Positions 46,161-56,071 of a DNA stretch of 64,000 bases are shown in pieces. The stretch comes from Rhizobium sp. TH135 (GTDB taxonomy: Bacteria; Pseudomonadota; Alphaproteobacteria; Rhizobiales; Rhizobiaceae). How positions within the stretch are numbered: position 1 is the stretch's first letter; every line of letters starts with the position of its first letter. A program made the translations under genes and the position numbers. The DNA lies in contig NZ_PKRP01000004.1 in the NCBI RefSeq assembly GCF_002855515.1, positions 62,001 to 126,000 of the forward strand. Direction: 5' to 3'. The notes under the pieces were generated by a model. That model did not search any database and had not been told where the DNA came from. It was given only the letters and a program-made list of their open reading frames with translations.

Positions 46161-47504
46161 TCAGACATCCTGCTCTTGGGCCTTCGGCCGCAGCGAGATC
46201 TGCCTGACAAGAGCAAGTGAGATCAAGCTGCAGACGGCACCAGAGAGAAGGTAGAGCCCGGCTGCAAAGAGGCCGAACCAGGTCGATAGCAGAAGCGCCG
46301 ACAGCGGTGCGAACCCGGCGCCGAACATCCAGGCGAGCGCCGAGACGACGGCAGAGGCCGTATAGCGGTTGCGGCGGTCGAAAAGCGATGCCACCGCGCC
46401 GGACGACTGGGCAAAGTTGAAGCCGAGCACGAGGAAGCCGACCATCATGTAGATGGTGACACCCGGAAGGTCACCATTCAGAAGCAGAGGCGCCGTCAAC
46501 GCGAAGACACCGATCGCCCAGGCGCCCCAGATGAGGATCTTCTCGCGGCCGATCTTGTCCGAAAGCCAGCCGGAGAACAGCATGGCGAGAACGCCGAGGC
46601 CTGCACCCGCGGCTTCGATCAAGAGGAAGGTGCCGGGCGCTTCATCCGTGTAGAGGAAGATCCAGGACAGCGGGAAGACCGTGACCATGTGAAACATCGC
46701 AAAGCTTGCGAGCGGCACGAAGACGCCGAGCAGCACGGTCCGCCCGTCCTGCGACATCGTGGCGCGCAGTCCGGTGGGGGTCAGTTCGTTCGTCTCGAAC
46801 AGCTCTTTGAACTCGGGCGTATCGACGATGCGAAGCCGCGCAAAGAGTGCCACGACATTGATCGCGAAGGCGACGAAGAACGGATAGCGCCAGCCCCAAT
46901 CGAGGAAGTCAGCGGCGGAAAGCGTCATGACGAGATAAGCAAAGAGCACTGCGGCAACGGCGAGACCGACCACAGCACCGAGCTGCGGGATCATGGCGTA
47001 GAAGCCGCGCTTGTCCTTGGATGCGGTGATTGCCAGAAGCGGCGCCAGACCATCCCAGGTACCGCCGAGTGCCAGGCCCTGACCGATGCGCAAGATCGCC
47101 AGCATGGCAATCGACCACCAGCCGGCCGTTTCGTAAGAGGGTACGAGACCCATGGCGACGGTCGAGGTTCCCAAGAGGAAAAGCGCCACTGTCAGCTTGG
47201 TTACGCGGCCATGCCGGCGGTCGAGCAGGGTGAACAGCACGGTTCCGAGCGGACGCGCGACGAACGCGAGCGCCACGAGCACGAAGGACCAGAGCGTACC
47301 GGTCAGCGGATCGAGGAACGGGAAAATGCGCGCCGGAAAAACGATCACGGACGCGATGGCGAAAACGAAGAAGTCGAAGAACTCCGACGTGCGCCCGATG
47401 ACGACGCCGACGGCGATATCCGAGGGGGAGACGTGATGATCGTCTTCGGAGGTTGTGCGGCCGTTCTGTGCGGCGGGGGATGCAGAGCCGGTCATGCTCG
47501 CCAT
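46161..47504 (-). CDS. MFS metabolite:proton symporter-like permease
   Basis: A 447-residue protein with about 12 hydrophobic segments, of the MHS/ShiA-like branch (VIGRTSEFFDFFVFAIASVIVFPARIFP, LDRRHGRVTKLTVALFLLGTSTVAMGLVPSYETAGWW, RIGQGLALGGTWDGLAPLL). It probably imports a carboxylate with protons. It is divergent from the quinol oxidase operon. The N-terminal 25 residues are polar and precede helix 1; a start three residues later is possible. Confidence 0.87.
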   Translation of the reverse strand: MASMTGSASPAAQNGRTTSEDDHHVSPSDIAVGVVIGRTSEFFDFFVFAIASVIVFPARIFPFLDPLTGTLWSFVLVALAFVARPLGTVLFTLLDRRHGRVTKLTVALFLLGTSTVAMGLVPSYETAGWWSIAMLAILRIGQGLALGGTWDGLAPLLAITASKDKRGFYAMIPQLGAVVGLAVAAVLFAYLVMTLSAADFLDWGWRYPFFVAFAINVVALFARLRIVDTPEFKELFETNELTPTGLRATMSQDGRTVLLGVFVPLASFAMFHMVTVFPLSWIFLYTDEAPGTFLLIEAAGAGLGVLAMLFSGWLSDKIGREKILIWGAWAIGVFALTAPLLLNGDLPGVTIYMMVGFLVLGFNFAQSSGAVASLFDRRNRYTASAVVSALAWMFGAGFAPLSALLLSTWFGLFAAGLYLLSGAVCSLISLALVRQISLRPKAQEQDV

Positions 47505-47743
47505 AACGCGTGATCACTTTCTTGTCTGAACAGGGCGGATCCGAACGGGGGAAATACAGTCCGCGCCTTAGTCTAACATGCTGCAAAGCGATGCCGCAGA
47601 CACGCCCAAATTGACAGGTGACAAATTGTCGTATGTGCTGCACCGCAAAACCCGACTAACTAACTCGGCGAATATCAATGGTCGTCGAGTAGTGTTTCGG
47701 GGGGACCCCTGCTCAGTGACCCGTCAGTGTATCAGGGTACGAG
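47505..47743. promoter_or_regulatory. Divergent control region of the MFS and cyo genes
   Basis: A 239-bp non-coding gap. TTGACA at 47611-47616 is a good -35 match, but a -10 at the right spacing is weak. gacaaattgtc (47620-47630) is a short palindrome that could bind a regulator of the oxidase. Confidence 0.35.
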
Positions 47744-48949
47744 ATGCAGAAGCTTCGCCTCCCGAAATTGTTCACCGCCATCATGGCGGTCCTCTTCCTG
47801 TCCGCCTGCAAGGCGGAAGTCCTCGCGCCAACGGGTGACATCGCCGCACAGCAGCGCGACCTCTTGGTGATCTCAACTTTGCTGATGCTGATCATCATTA
47901 TCCCCGTGATGGTGCTGACCTGCTGGTTTGCCTGGCACTACCGGGCGGCCAACAAGGAAGCGATCTACAAGCCGAACTGGTCTCACTCCACCAAGCTGGA
48001 GCTGATCATCTGGGCGATCCCTCTCATGATCATCATCTGCCTGGGTGCGCTGACCTGGGTCGGAACCCATCTCCTCGATCCCTACCGTCCGTTGGCGCGG
48101 GTCTCCGAAGAGCAGCCGCTCGATCCGCAGCAGGAGCCGCTGGATGTGCAGGTCGTAGCTCTCGACTGGAAGTGGCTCTTCATCTACCCGCAATATGGCG
48201 TCGCCACCGTAAATGAGCTTCCGGTTCCGACCGATCGTCCGATCCGCTTCTCGTTGACCTCGTCGTCGGTCATGAACGCCTTCTACATTCCGCATATGGC
48301 CGGCATGATCTACGCCATGCCCGGCATGCAGACGACACTGCACGGGGTCTTCAACGAGGAAGGCACCTTCCAGGGACTGGCTTCGCATTACTCGGGTGCC
48401 GGTTTCTCTGGCATGCGCTTCAAGGCGAACGCAACCGACGCAGCAGCCTTCGAGGCCTGGGTCGAAGAAGCACGCTCTGGCAGCGTAAAGCTCGACCGCG
48501 CCAAGTATCTGGAACTCGAGCGCCCCAGTGAAAACGTCAAGCCGGAGGTCTTCGCCAGCATCGATCCGCAGCTCTTCCCGCGCGTCGTCAACATGTGCGT
48601 CGAAGAGGGCAAGATCTGCATGGCAGAAATGATGGCGCTCGACGCCCAGGGCGGCACAGGTCTCGCCGGCACGGTCAACATGAGCGCTCTCATCTACGAC
48701 AAGCACGAACGCCGGGGCACGCGCGAGCCGGTCTTCGGTTGGGAACCCTTCAAGGTTCTGGGCTTCTGCTCGGTCGAGGAACTGGAGCAGATGCTGGCCG
48801 CAAAGCCCGCCTCCTTCAACGACAAGCCCGTCGTCTCGGGTCCCCTTATGGGACACAACATGCAGCAGCCGGCATCGCCCTTCGGCGGTGAGGCCGAACG
48901 CTTCCTCACGCTCGTTCGGCAGGCAGCCGGCAATGCGCCGCAACTCTGA
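47744..48949 (+). CDS. cyoA: Cytochrome bo-type ubiquinol oxidase subunit II CyoA
   Basis: A 401-residue lipoprotein-type subunit II. Residues 1-22 are a lipoprotein signal with lipobox LSAC; two membrane helices follow, then a cupredoxin domain (DVQVVALDWKWLFIYPQYGVATVNELPVPTDRPIRFSLTSSSVMNAFYIPHMAGMIYAMPGMQTTLHGVFNEEGTFQG). Copper-A ligands are absent, as expected for quinol oxidases. The C-terminal extension makes it longer than E. coli CyoA (about 315). It is the first gene of the cyo operon. Confidence 0.95.
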   Translation: MQKLRLPKLFTAIMAVLFLSACKAEVLAPTGDIAAQQRDLLVISTLLMLIIIIPVMVLTCWFAWHYRAANKEAIYKPNWSHSTKLELIIWAIPLMIIICLGALTWVGTHLLDPYRPLARVSEEQPLDPQQEPLDVQVVALDWKWLFIYPQYGVATVNELPVPTDRPIRFSLTSSSVMNAFYIPHMAGMIYAMPGMQTTLHGVFNEEGTFQGLASHYSGAGFSGMRFKANATDAAAFEAWVEEARSGSVKLDRAKYLELERPSENVKPEVFASIDPQLFPRVVNMCVEEGKICMAEMMALDAQGGTGLAGTVNMSALIYDKHERRGTREPVFGWEPFKVLGFCSVEELEQMLAAKPASFNDKPVVSGPLMGHNMQQPASPFGGEAERFLTLVRQAAGNAPQL

Positions 48950-48961
48950 CAGGAATTCGGT

Positions 48962-50965
48962 ATGGCTACGATAGACCATTCCACCACGTTTCTTCTCGGT
49001 CGCCTCAACTGGAGTGCGATCCCGACGGATCCGATTGTTCTGGCGACTTTCGCAGTCGTCGTGGTCGGCGGCGCCGCTACGGTCGGCGCGCTCACCTATT
49101 ATCGCCTCTGGGGATACCTCTGGCGCGAATGGCTGACCTCCGTCGATCACAAGAAGATCGGCATCATGTACATCATCCTGGCGTTGATCATGCTGGTGCG
49201 CGGCTTCGCCGACGCCATCATGATGCGCCTGCAGCAGGTGCTCGCCTTCAACGGGTCTGAAGGCTATCTGAATGCCCATCACTACGACCAGATCTTCACG
49301 GCCCATGGCGTGATCATGATCTTCTTCGTGGCGATGCCCTTCGTCACGGGTCTGATGAACTATGTCGTGCCGCTGCAGATCGGCGCGCGTGACGTCTCCT
49401 TCCCCTTCCTCAACAATTTCTCCTTCTGGATGACCGTCGGCGGCGCAGTCCTGATCATGGCCTCGCTCTTCGTCGGCGAATTTGCCCAGACAGGCTGGCT
49501 CGCCTTCCCGCCGCTCTCGGGTATCGGATACAGTCCCTGGGTCGGGGTCGATTATTACATCTGGGGTCTGCAGATTGCCGGGGTCGGAACGACGCTTTCA
49601 GGCATCAACCTGCTCGTCACCATTGTGAAGATGCGGGCACCGGGCATGACCCTGATGCGCATGCCGGTCTTCACCTGGACAGCACTCTGCACCAACATCC
49701 TCATCGTCGCTTCCTTCCCGGTGCTGACGATGACGCTGATTCTTCTGACGCTTGATCGCTACGTGGGAACGAACTTCTTCACGAACGATCTCGGCGGCAA
49801 CCCGATGATGTACATCAACCTCATCTGGATCTGGGGTCACCCGGAAGTCTACATCCTGATCCTGCCCCTCTTCGGCGTCTTTTCGGAGATTACGTCCACG
49901 TTCTCCGGCAAGCGGCTCTTCGGCTACAGCTCGATGGTCTACGCCACCGTCTGCATCACGATCCTGAGCTATATCGTCTGGCTGCACCACTTCTTCACGA
50001 TGGGTTCCGGTGCTTCGGTGAACGCCTTCTTCGGCATCACCACCATGATCATCTCCGTGCCCACGGGGGCCAAGATCTTCAACTGGCTCTTCACCATGTA
50101 CAAGGGGCGGGTGCGCTTTGACCTGCCGATGATGTGGACGGTCGCCTTCATGCTGACCTTCACCATCGGCGGCATGACGGGCGTCCTCCTCGCCGTCCCG
50201 CCGGCAGACTTCGTCCTGCACAACTCGCTCTTCCTGGTGGCGCACTTCCACAACGTCATCATCGGCGGCGTGCTGTTCGGCTGCTTTGCCGCAATCGCCT
50301 ACTGGTGGCCCAAGGCCTTCGGCTTCCAGCTCAACGTCTTCTGGGGCAAGGTCTCCTTCTGGAGCTGGGTCAGCGGCTTCTGGCTCGCCTTCATGCCGCT
50401 CTATGTGCTCGGCCTGATGGGTGTCACCCGCCGCATGCGCGTCTTCGATGATCCGGATCTCCGGATCTGGTTCATCCTGGCAGCCCTTGGCGCACTGTTG
50501 ATTGCTGTCGGCATCGCCGCCTTCTTCATCCAGATTGCAGTCTCGATCTGGAACCGCAAGGACAACATGGACGTGACCGGCGACCCCTGGGATGGCCGGA
50601 CACTGGAATGGGCGACCTCGTCTCCCCCGCCGTCCTACAACTTCGCCTTCACGCCCGTCGTCCATGATCTCGACGCCTGGCATGACATGAAGCAGGTCGG
50701 GCAGAAGCGCCCGAAAGCGCCATACATCCCGATCCATATGCCGCGTTACACCGGCACGGGTGTCGTCATTTCGGCCTTGGCCACACTCTGCGGCTTTGCG
50801 CTGGTCTGGTACATCTGGTGGCTGGCGGCTGTGTCCTTCGTGGCGATAATCGGCGTCGCGATTGCCCACACCTTCAACTACGACCGGGACTACTACGTCC
50901 CTGTCGATGAGGTCGAGCGCGTCGAAAAGGCCCGTGATCGCGAACTCGCAAGCGTGGGAGCGTGA
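48962..50965 (+). CDS. cyoB: Cytochrome bo-type ubiquinol oxidase subunit I CyoB
   Basis: A 667-residue subunit with about 15 helices. The heme/copper ligands are visible in [42 protein letters not shown] and [16 protein letters not shown]. The HPEVY motif carries the copper-B His and cross-linked Tyr. This is the oxygen-reducing, proton-pumping subunit in the inner membrane. It starts 12 nt after cyoA. Confidence 0.97.
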   Translation: MATIDHSTTFLLGRLNWSAIPTDPIVLATFAVVVVGGAATVGALTYYRLWGYLWREWLTSVDHKKIGIMYIILALIMLVRGFADAIMMRLQQVLAFNGSEGYLNAHHYDQIFTAHGVIMIFFVAMPFVTGLMNYVVPLQIGARDVSFPFLNNFSFWMTVGGAVLIMASLFVGEFAQTGWLAFPPLSGIGYSPWVGVDYYIWGLQIAGVGTTLSGINLLVTIVKMRAPGMTLMRMPVFTWTALCTNILIVASFPVLTMTLILLTLDRYVGTNFFTNDLGGNPMMYINLIWIWGHPEVYILILPLFGVFSEITSTFSGKRLFGYSSMVYATVCITILSYIVWLHHFFTMGSGASVNAFFGITTMIISVPTGAKIFNWLFTMYKGRVRFDLPMMWTVAFMLTFTIGGMTGVLLAVPPADFVLHNSLFLVAHFHNVIIGGVLFGCFAAIAYWWPKAFGFQLNVFWGKVSFWSWVSGFWLAFMPLYVLGLMGVTRRMRVFDDPDLRIWFILAALGALLIAVGIAAFFIQIAVSIWNRKDNMDVTGDPWDGRTLEWATSSPPPSYNFAFTPVVHDLDAWHDMKQVGQKRPKAPYIPIHMPRYTGTGVVISALATLCGFALVWYIWWLAAVSFVAIIGVAIAHTFNYDRDYYVPVDEVERVEKARDRELASVGA

Positions 50966-50970
50966 CGACC

Positions 50971-51591
50971 ATGAGCACCATCACCAAATCCGACGCACCT
51001 GCCGTCTATTGGGAAACAGAACCGCACCATCATCCGGAAGGCGCGTCCACGCGGCTCGGCTTCTGGATCTACCTGATGAGCGACTGCCTGATGTTCGCGG
51101 TCCTCTTCGCGGTCTTTGGGGTTGTCGGCCAGAGCTACGCGGCAGGCCCAGGCCCCAAGGCGCTGTTCGACCTGAATCTGATCGCGATCAACACCGGCTT
51201 CCTTCTGGTATCCTCGATCACCTTCGGCTTTGCCATGCTCGCCATGTACGAAGGTCGACAGGCCCGCATGCAGGCCTGGCTTGCGGTCACCCTTCTGCTC
51301 GGCCTCGCCTTCCTGGCGCTCGAAATCTACGAATTCCATCACCTGATCGAGCTTGGCGCCGGTCCACAGCGGTCTGCCTTCCTCTCGGCCTTCTTCGCTC
51401 TGGTCGGCACCCACGGCCTGCACGTGCTGTTCGGCTGCATCTGGCTCGTCACGCTGATGGTCCAGGTCAATCGGAAGGGCCTGATTCCGGCGAACACCAG
51501 ACGCATGGAATGCCTGAGCATGTTCTGGCACTTCCTCGATGTGATCTGGATCGGTGTCTTCACCTTCGTTTACCTTCTGGGGATGATCTAA
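50971..51591 (+). CDS. cyoC: Cytochrome bo-type ubiquinol oxidase subunit III CyoC
   Basis: A 206-residue subunit III with five helices (GFWIYLMSDCLMFAVLFAVFGVVG, ALVGTHGLHVLFGCIWLVTLM, MFWHFLDVIWIGVFTFVYLLGMI). The usual start is ATG 50971, with GGGAG upstream; a GTG at 50962 overlapping the cyoB stop would add three residues. Its stop overlaps the cyoD start (TAATG). Confidence 0.95.
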   Translation: MSTITKSDAPAVYWETEPHHHPEGASTRLGFWIYLMSDCLMFAVLFAVFGVVGQSYAAGPGPKALFDLNLIAINTGFLLVSSITFGFAMLAMYEGRQARMQAWLAVTLLLGLAFLALEIYEFHHLIELGAGPQRSAFLSAFFALVGTHGLHVLFGCIWLVTLMVQVNRKGLIPANTRRMECLSMFWHFLDVIWIGVFTFVYLLGMI

Positions 51592-51995
51592 TGTCCAAAC
51601 CTTCCATTCAGCCCCATGGCCACCACGAACAGGGCCACGGCCACGACACCAGTGGCCACGACCACGGCAGCTATCGCTCCTATCTCACCGGCTTCGTGCT
51701 GGCGGCGATCCTGACGATCATTCCCTTCGCCATCGTCATGAGCGGCGGCTTCGACAGCCGTGTGCTGACGGCGGTGACGGTGATCGGCTTCGCCGTCGTC
51801 CAGATCCTCGTGCACATGGTCTATTTCCTGCACATGAACACCCGGTCTGACGAAGGCTGGACCATGCTGTCGATGATCTTCACCATCATCGTGGTGGTCA
51901 TCATGATCGCCGGATCCGTTTGGGTCATGTACAACCTGAACACCAACATGATGCCATCGATGGACCACGAGAGCTTCCAGGGCTTCGGCTCCTGA
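51591..51995 (+). CDS. cyoD: Cytochrome bo-type ubiquinol oxidase subunit IV CyoD
   Basis: A 134-residue subunit IV with three helices (YLTGFVLAAILTIIPFAIVM, VTVIGFAVVQILVHMVYFLHMN, MIFTIIVVVIMIAGSVWVMYNLNTNMM). The N terminus is a histidine-rich tail of about 25 residues (HHEQGHGHDTSGHDHGS) that might bind metal. It follows cyoC with a 1-nt overlap. Confidence 0.95.
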   Translation: MSKPSIQPHGHHEQGHGHDTSGHDHGSYRSYLTGFVLAAILTIIPFAIVMSGGFDSRVLTAVTVIGFAVVQILVHMVYFLHMNTRSDEGWTMLSMIFTIIVVVIMIAGSVWVMYNLNTNMMPSMDHESFQGFGS

Positions 51996-52009
51996 CAGGA
52001 CAGAAGGGC

Positions 52010-52714
52010 ATGACGCGAGCGCGCAGACCGTGGTGGCTCATCGGGCTGGGCGTGCTTGCGGTCAGCCTGCTCGTGGGCCTCGGAGTCTGGCAGCTCCAAC
52101 GCCTGCAGTGGAAGACGGCGCTGATCGAACGTGTCGAAGCGGGGCTTGTGGCTCCGCCGTCCGCTGCTCCCGGACCCGATCTTTGGACGGGCGTCACATT
52201 TGACACGGCGGAATATCGCCGTGTCGAAGTGCGAGGGCAGTATCTTCCCTCTGACGATACCCTCGTGAAGGCAGTCACATCTAGAGGCTCAGGTTTCTGG
52301 GTCATGTCGCCCTTCGAGGCGGATGACGGCTGGCGCCTTTTCGTCAATCGCGGCTTCGTGCCAGATGACCAGACCTCGGCCGCTGACAGACCGAAACCTG
52401 AGGGTGAGCAAACGGTCACAGGCCTCCTGCGCCTCACCCAGCCGGGTGGCGCCTTTCTCCGGGATAACGACCCCACGGCTAGCAGATGGTTCTCCCGTGA
52501 CACAGTCGCCATGGCTGAAGCCATTGGGCTGCGAGAGGTCGCGCCCTATTTCATAGATGCTGATGCGTCCGGCGATGGCCTCCCCATCGGCGGGCTCACG
52601 GTGGTCTCCTTCCCCAATAAACATTTTGGCTATGCCATGACCTGGTTCGGCCTGGCTGCCGTCTTCGCCTATCTACTCTATCGCGCAACGCGCCCGGACG
52701 CCGTCGAACGCTAG
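52010..52714 (+). CDS. SURF1 family cytochrome oxidase assembly protein
   Basis: A 234-residue membrane protein with an N-terminal helix (WWLIGLGVLAVSLLVGLGVWQLQRLQWK), the central VRGQYLPSDDTLVKAV and a C-terminal helix in FGYAMTWFGLAAVFAYLLYRATR. SURF1 helps insert heme into the oxidase active site. Start ATG 52010 follows AGAAGGGC, 14 nt after cyoD. No heme O synthase (cyoE) follows, so that enzyme must be encoded elsewhere. Confidence 0.92.
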   Translation: MTRARRPWWLIGLGVLAVSLLVGLGVWQLQRLQWKTALIERVEAGLVAPPSAAPGPDLWTGVTFDTAEYRRVEVRGQYLPSDDTLVKAVTSRGSGFWVMSPFEADDGWRLFVNRGFVPDDQTSAADRPKPEGEQTVTGLLRLTQPGGAFLRDNDPTASRWFSRDTVAMAEAIGLREVAPYFIDADASGDGLPIGGLTVVSFPNKHFGYAMTWFGLAAVFAYLLYRATRPDAVER

Positions 52715-52729
52715 GTTTCGGCTACCCCG

Positions 52730-53638
52730 TCACGACACTTCGTATCGGCTGGCAAGTGCCGTCGAGAGCTGGGCCGCAAAGCGGGCCGCCGCGACCGGAA
52801 GCGTCCGGCCGCGCAACTGTCCCATATAGAGCACGCCTGCCGGCACATCCCGCTTGTCGAGCGGCCGCGTGATCATCTCTCCCGTCATCGTATGGTCCGA
52901 AAGCCCGATCGGGATCTGGAAAGTGATGATGTTCTCTGCGACCGCATGATTGCGCAGGAACTCGAAACTGTCCGATTCGATCACCGGCTCGAGCCGATAG
53001 GATGATTTCTGCGCCGCCATGTCCATGAGGTGCCGGACGCCGAAGGGGACCGTCGGGAGGGAATAGGGATAGGCCAGACAGTCGCTCAACCGGATGGTGT
53101 CCTTGGCTGCCAGAGGATGATGCGGCGCCATCACCACATGCACCGGCTGATGCACCCGGATCAGCGTCATGAAATCGGCCATCCTGACCGGCTCGAAGAC
53201 GATCGCCAGATCCGCCGAGTGATCCACCAGCGACTGCTCCGCGGCCTGCCGATCGCGCAGATGCACACCGAAGGTAACCGCCGGATGGTCCTTGCGATAG
53301 TGCGCGATCTGATGCGGCAGGAAATAGGGCAGGAGCGCCTGGCTGCAGGCGATCGACACATGACCGCGGCGAACCCCTGAAAGGTCGGCGATCTGCGAGC
53401 GCACCCGTTCCATGTCGGAGATCTGGTTGCGGATGTGATGGATCAGGATCTCGCCCGCACTCGATAATCGAACTCCATGCGGCAGCCGCTCAAAGACCGG
53501 CACGCCCAACTCCTCCTCCAGCGCCAGAATACGCCGATTGAGCGCCGTGGAGGTGATTGCCAGCGATTCCGCGGCCCCGCGGATGGAGCCGGCTTTGGCG
53601 ACAGCATCGATGTACCGAAGCGAAGTCAGATGCCGCAT
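52730..53638 (-). CDS. LysR-family regulator of the BMP-type operon
   Basis: A 302-residue regulator. The N-terminal helix-turn-helix (LTSLRYIDAVAKAGSIRGAAESLAITSTALNRRILALEEELGVPVFERLPHGVRLSSAGE) and effector-binding domain fit the LysR family, with TALNRR in place of the common SALSRQ in the recognition helix. Start ATG 53638 follows AGGAGATCTCAC. It is divergent from the transporter-hydrolase operon, with a T-N11-A palindrome between them, and converges on SURF1 with a 15-bp gap. Confidence 0.9.
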   Translation of the reverse strand: MRHLTSLRYIDAVAKAGSIRGAAESLAITSTALNRRILALEEELGVPVFERLPHGVRLSSAGEILIHHIRNQISDMERVRSQIADLSGVRRGHVSIACSQALLPYFLPHQIAHYRKDHPAVTFGVHLRDRQAAEQSLVDHSADLAIVFEPVRMADFMTLIRVHQPVHVVMAPHHPLAAKDTIRLSDCLAYPYSLPTVPFGVRHLMDMAAQKSSYRLEPVIESDSFEFLRNHAVAENIITFQIPIGLSDHTMTGEMITRPLDKRDVPAGVLYMGQLRGRTLPVAAARFAAQLSTALASRYEVS

Positions 53639-53657
53639 GTGAGATCTCCTGTGGTGA

Positions 53658-53692
53658 TGCAAAATTTGCAGCAGCTCGCGCAAAACTTAGCA
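53658..53692. promoter_or_regulatory. LysR box
   Basis: TGCAAAATTTGCA (53658-53670) is a perfect 6-bp inverted repeat with a 1-nt centre and fits T-N11-A exactly. A degenerate copy, gcaaaacttagc (53680-53691), follows at about two helical turns, as is typical for LysR recognition and activation sites. It lies 20 bp from the LysR start and about 140 bp from the binding-protein gene. Confidence 0.75.
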
Positions 53693-53809
53693 CAAGACAG
53701 AAGCGGCGCCATATGGGTTACTCAAAGGTGAACGCGGAGCGCCATAGAAAATCAGGGGAACCAGCGCCCGCCCGAGCTTCACTGTTCATCCTGATCTGGG
53801 AGATCCTTC

Positions 53810-54934
53810 ATGAGCCAGTTTCTTATGCCGAGCCGCCGCCAGTTTTTGCGCCAGTCAGCCGGTCTCGCCGGTCTGGCTGCTGCCAGCAGCGTGCTTCCCT
53901 TCGACATCGCACGCGCCGCAGGCCTGACCGTCGGCTTCATCTATGTCGGCCCGAAGGATGACTTCGGCTACAATCAGGCCCATGCCGAAGGCGCTGCCGC
54001 GATCAAGGCAATCGAGGGCGTGACCGTGGTCGAAGAAGAACAGGTACCGGAAACGGTCGACGTCCAGAAGACCATGGAGAGCATGATCAACTTCGACGGC
54101 GCAACACTGCTCTTCCCGACCTCCTTCGGCTATTTCGACCCCCATATCCTGACCATGGCGCCGAAATATCCCGATGTCCGCTTCGAGCATTGCGGCGGTC
54201 TCTGGACCCCGGGCAAACCGGCCAATACCGGTTCCTATTTCGGCTATATCGGCATGGGCCAGTATCTGAACGGCATCGTTGCCGGTCACATGACCAAGAC
54301 CAAGAAGATCGGCTTCGTCGCCGCAAAGCCCATTCCGCAGGTCCTGCTCAACATCAACTCCTTCCTGCTCGGCGCCCGCGCCGTCGATCCGACGATCACC
54401 TGCCAGGTCATCTTCACCGGTGAATGGTCGCTCGCCGTCAAGGAAGCGGAAGCCACGAACGCACTCGCCGACCAGGGCGTCGACGTCGTCACCTGCCATG
54501 TCGACGGCCCGAAGGTGGTCATGGAAACCGGCGCCGGCCGCGGCATGTTCCTCTGCGGCTACCACGCCAACCAGAGCCCTTTGGCGCCTGAGAAATATCT
54601 TACCGGTGCCGAGTGGAACTGGTCCAAGGTCTATACCGACATGGTCAACACGACCCTTTCGGGCGGCACCATCGACAACTTCGTCCGCGGCGGCCTTGCC
54701 GAAGGCTTCGTCAAGATGAGTCCCCTCGGACCGGCCGTCACCGAACCGGCACGCAAGCAGTTCGACGCGACGCTTGCCGAAATCATGAAGGGCGGCTTCT
54801 CGGTCATCAAGGGACCGCTGAAGGACAACAAGGGCAATGTCATCGCCACCGAAGGCCAGGCTTTCGCCGAGACCGACGTTGCGCTCGAAAGCATGGGCTA
54901 CCTCGTCGAGGGTGTCGTCGGATCGACCTCTTAA
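53810..54934 (+). CDS. BMP-family ABC transporter substrate-binding protein
   Basis: A 374-residue periplasmic protein with a twin-arginine signal (PSRRQFLRQSAGLAGLAAASS, cleavage near ARA). The mature part (VGFIYVGPKDDFGYNQAHAEGAAAIKAIEGVTVVEEEQVPETVDVQKTMESMINFDGATLLFPTSFGYFDPHILTMAPKYPDVRFEHCGG) is a BMP/PnrA-like binding protein, a family first known for nucleosides. It leads an operon of eight genes. The co-encoded hydrolases suggest a biuret- or triuret-like or related ligand rather than a nucleoside. Confidence 0.92.
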   Translation: MSQFLMPSRRQFLRQSAGLAGLAAASSVLPFDIARAAGLTVGFIYVGPKDDFGYNQAHAEGAAAIKAIEGVTVVEEEQVPETVDVQKTMESMINFDGATLLFPTSFGYFDPHILTMAPKYPDVRFEHCGGLWTPGKPANTGSYFGYIGMGQYLNGIVAGHMTKTKKIGFVAAKPIPQVLLNINSFLLGARAVDPTITCQVIFTGEWSLAVKEAEATNALADQGVDVVTCHVDGPKVVMETGAGRGMFLCGYHANQSPLAPEKYLTGAEWNWSKVYTDMVNTTLSGGTIDNFVRGGLAEGFVKMSPLGPAVTEPARKQFDATLAEIMKGGFSVIKGPLKDNKGNVIATEGQAFAETDVALESMGYLVEGVVGSTS

Positions 54935-54955
54935 AGCATCCGGGAGGGGCATGCC

Positions 54956-56071
54956 ATGAGCGCACCGGCGGATCTCGCAAGCCAGCAGGGCCTGGCCAGA
55001 CGCAGTGTCTCGCTCGAGACGATCCTGCGCTGGCTCGACCCGCTCTTCCTGCCACTGGCAGCGCTGCTCGCCGGCATGCTCCTCTTTGCCGTTTTTCTGC
55101 TCCTGATCGGCACCTCGCCGATCGAGTTCTACACCCTCGTCTACAAGGCGGGCTTTGGCACCTCCTTTTCCTGGACCAACACGCTCGCCCGCGCGGCACC
55201 GCTTCTTCTCGCCGCCCTCTGCGTCGCCCTGCCGGCCCGGCTGGGCCTCGTGGTGATCGGCGGAGAGGGGGCGATCGTGCTCGGCGGTGTCGGTGCCGGT
55301 GCGGTCGCCATGCTGGCGCCTGGCATGCCGGGTCCGGTCGGGATCCTCGCCATGATGATCGCGGGTGCGCTCGTCGGTGCCATCTGGATCGGCGGCATCG
55401 GGGCTCTCAGGCATTTCCGCGGGGTCAACGAGACGATCTCCAGCCTGCTGCTCGCCTATATCGCAATCGCGCTCATGAACCATCTGGTCGAAGGACCGCT
55501 GCGTGATCCAGCCAGCCTCAACAAACCCTCCACGGCACCCCTGCCGGAACTCTATCGGATCGGCGAAATCCCCGGCATCGGTGTGCACTGGGGCCTCGCG
55601 GCCGGCATCATCGCCTGCATCCTCTGCTGGGTGCTGATCGAAAAGACGACCTTCGGATTTGCGGCCCGCATCGTCGGCGGCAACATCCGGGCAGCCCAGG
55701 TCCAGGGCCTGCCAGCCGGCCTGCTGATGATCGGCTTTACAGCGCTCGGCGGCTCTCTCGCTGGCCTCGCCGGTGCCTTCGAAGTGGCGGCCGTCCATGG
55801 CTCGGCCAATGCCTCGCTCGCCGGCGGTTATGGCTATACCGGCATCCTCATCGCCTTCCTCGCCCGTCACAACTGCCTGGCGATCATCCCGGCCACCCTG
55901 CTCTTTGCCGGCTTCGAGGCGTCCAGTGGCCTCGTTCAGCGCAGGCTCGACCTGCCGGATGCGACCATCGTGGTCTTCCAGGGCATGATCTTCATCGCCA
56001 TCCTCCTGTCCGACGCGTTCCGTGATCGCATCACGCTGGATGGCCCCCTGCAGAAGGGGAAGCGCGCATGA
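54956..56071 (+). CDS. BMP-type ABC transporter permease 1
   Basis: A 371-residue permease of the BPD_transp_2 family (LVIGGEGAIVLGGVGAGAVAMLAPGMPGPVGILAMMIAGALVGAIWIGGIGALRHFRGVNETISSLLLAYIAIALMNHLVEG; later RIVGGNIRAAQVQGLPAGLLMIGFTALGGSLAGLAGAFEVAAVHG). It is longer than the second permease, as is usual for the YufP-like subunit. It overlaps the next gene by 4 bp (ATGA, 56068-56071). Confidence 0.9.
   Translation: MSAPADLASQQGLARRSVSLETILRWLDPLFLPLAALLAGMLLFAVFLLLIGTSPIEFYTLVYKAGFGTSFSWTNTLARAAPLLLAALCVALPARLGLVVIGGEGAIVLGGVGAGAVAMLAPGMPGPVGILAMMIAGALVGAIWIGGIGALRHFRGVNETISSLLLAYIAIALMNHLVEGPLRDPASLNKPSTAPLPELYRIGEIPGIGVHWGLAAGIIACILCWVLIEKTTFGFAARIVGGNIRAAQVQGLPAGLLMIGFTALGGSLAGLAGAFEVAAVHGSANASLAGGYGYTGILIAFLARHNCLAIIPATLLFAGFEASSGLVQRRLDLPDATIVVFQGMIFIAILLSDAFRDRITLDGPLQKGKRA

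Noticed and set aside
47873..49306. A 477-codon open frame on the minus strand over cyoA and cyoB
   Set aside because: Antisense shadow of well-recognised oxidase genes.
53855..55870. A 671-codon open frame on the minus strand
   Set aside because: It lies antisense to the BMP binding-protein and permease genes, which have clear family motifs and ribosome binding sites. High G+C with strong third-position bias produces such antisense frames.
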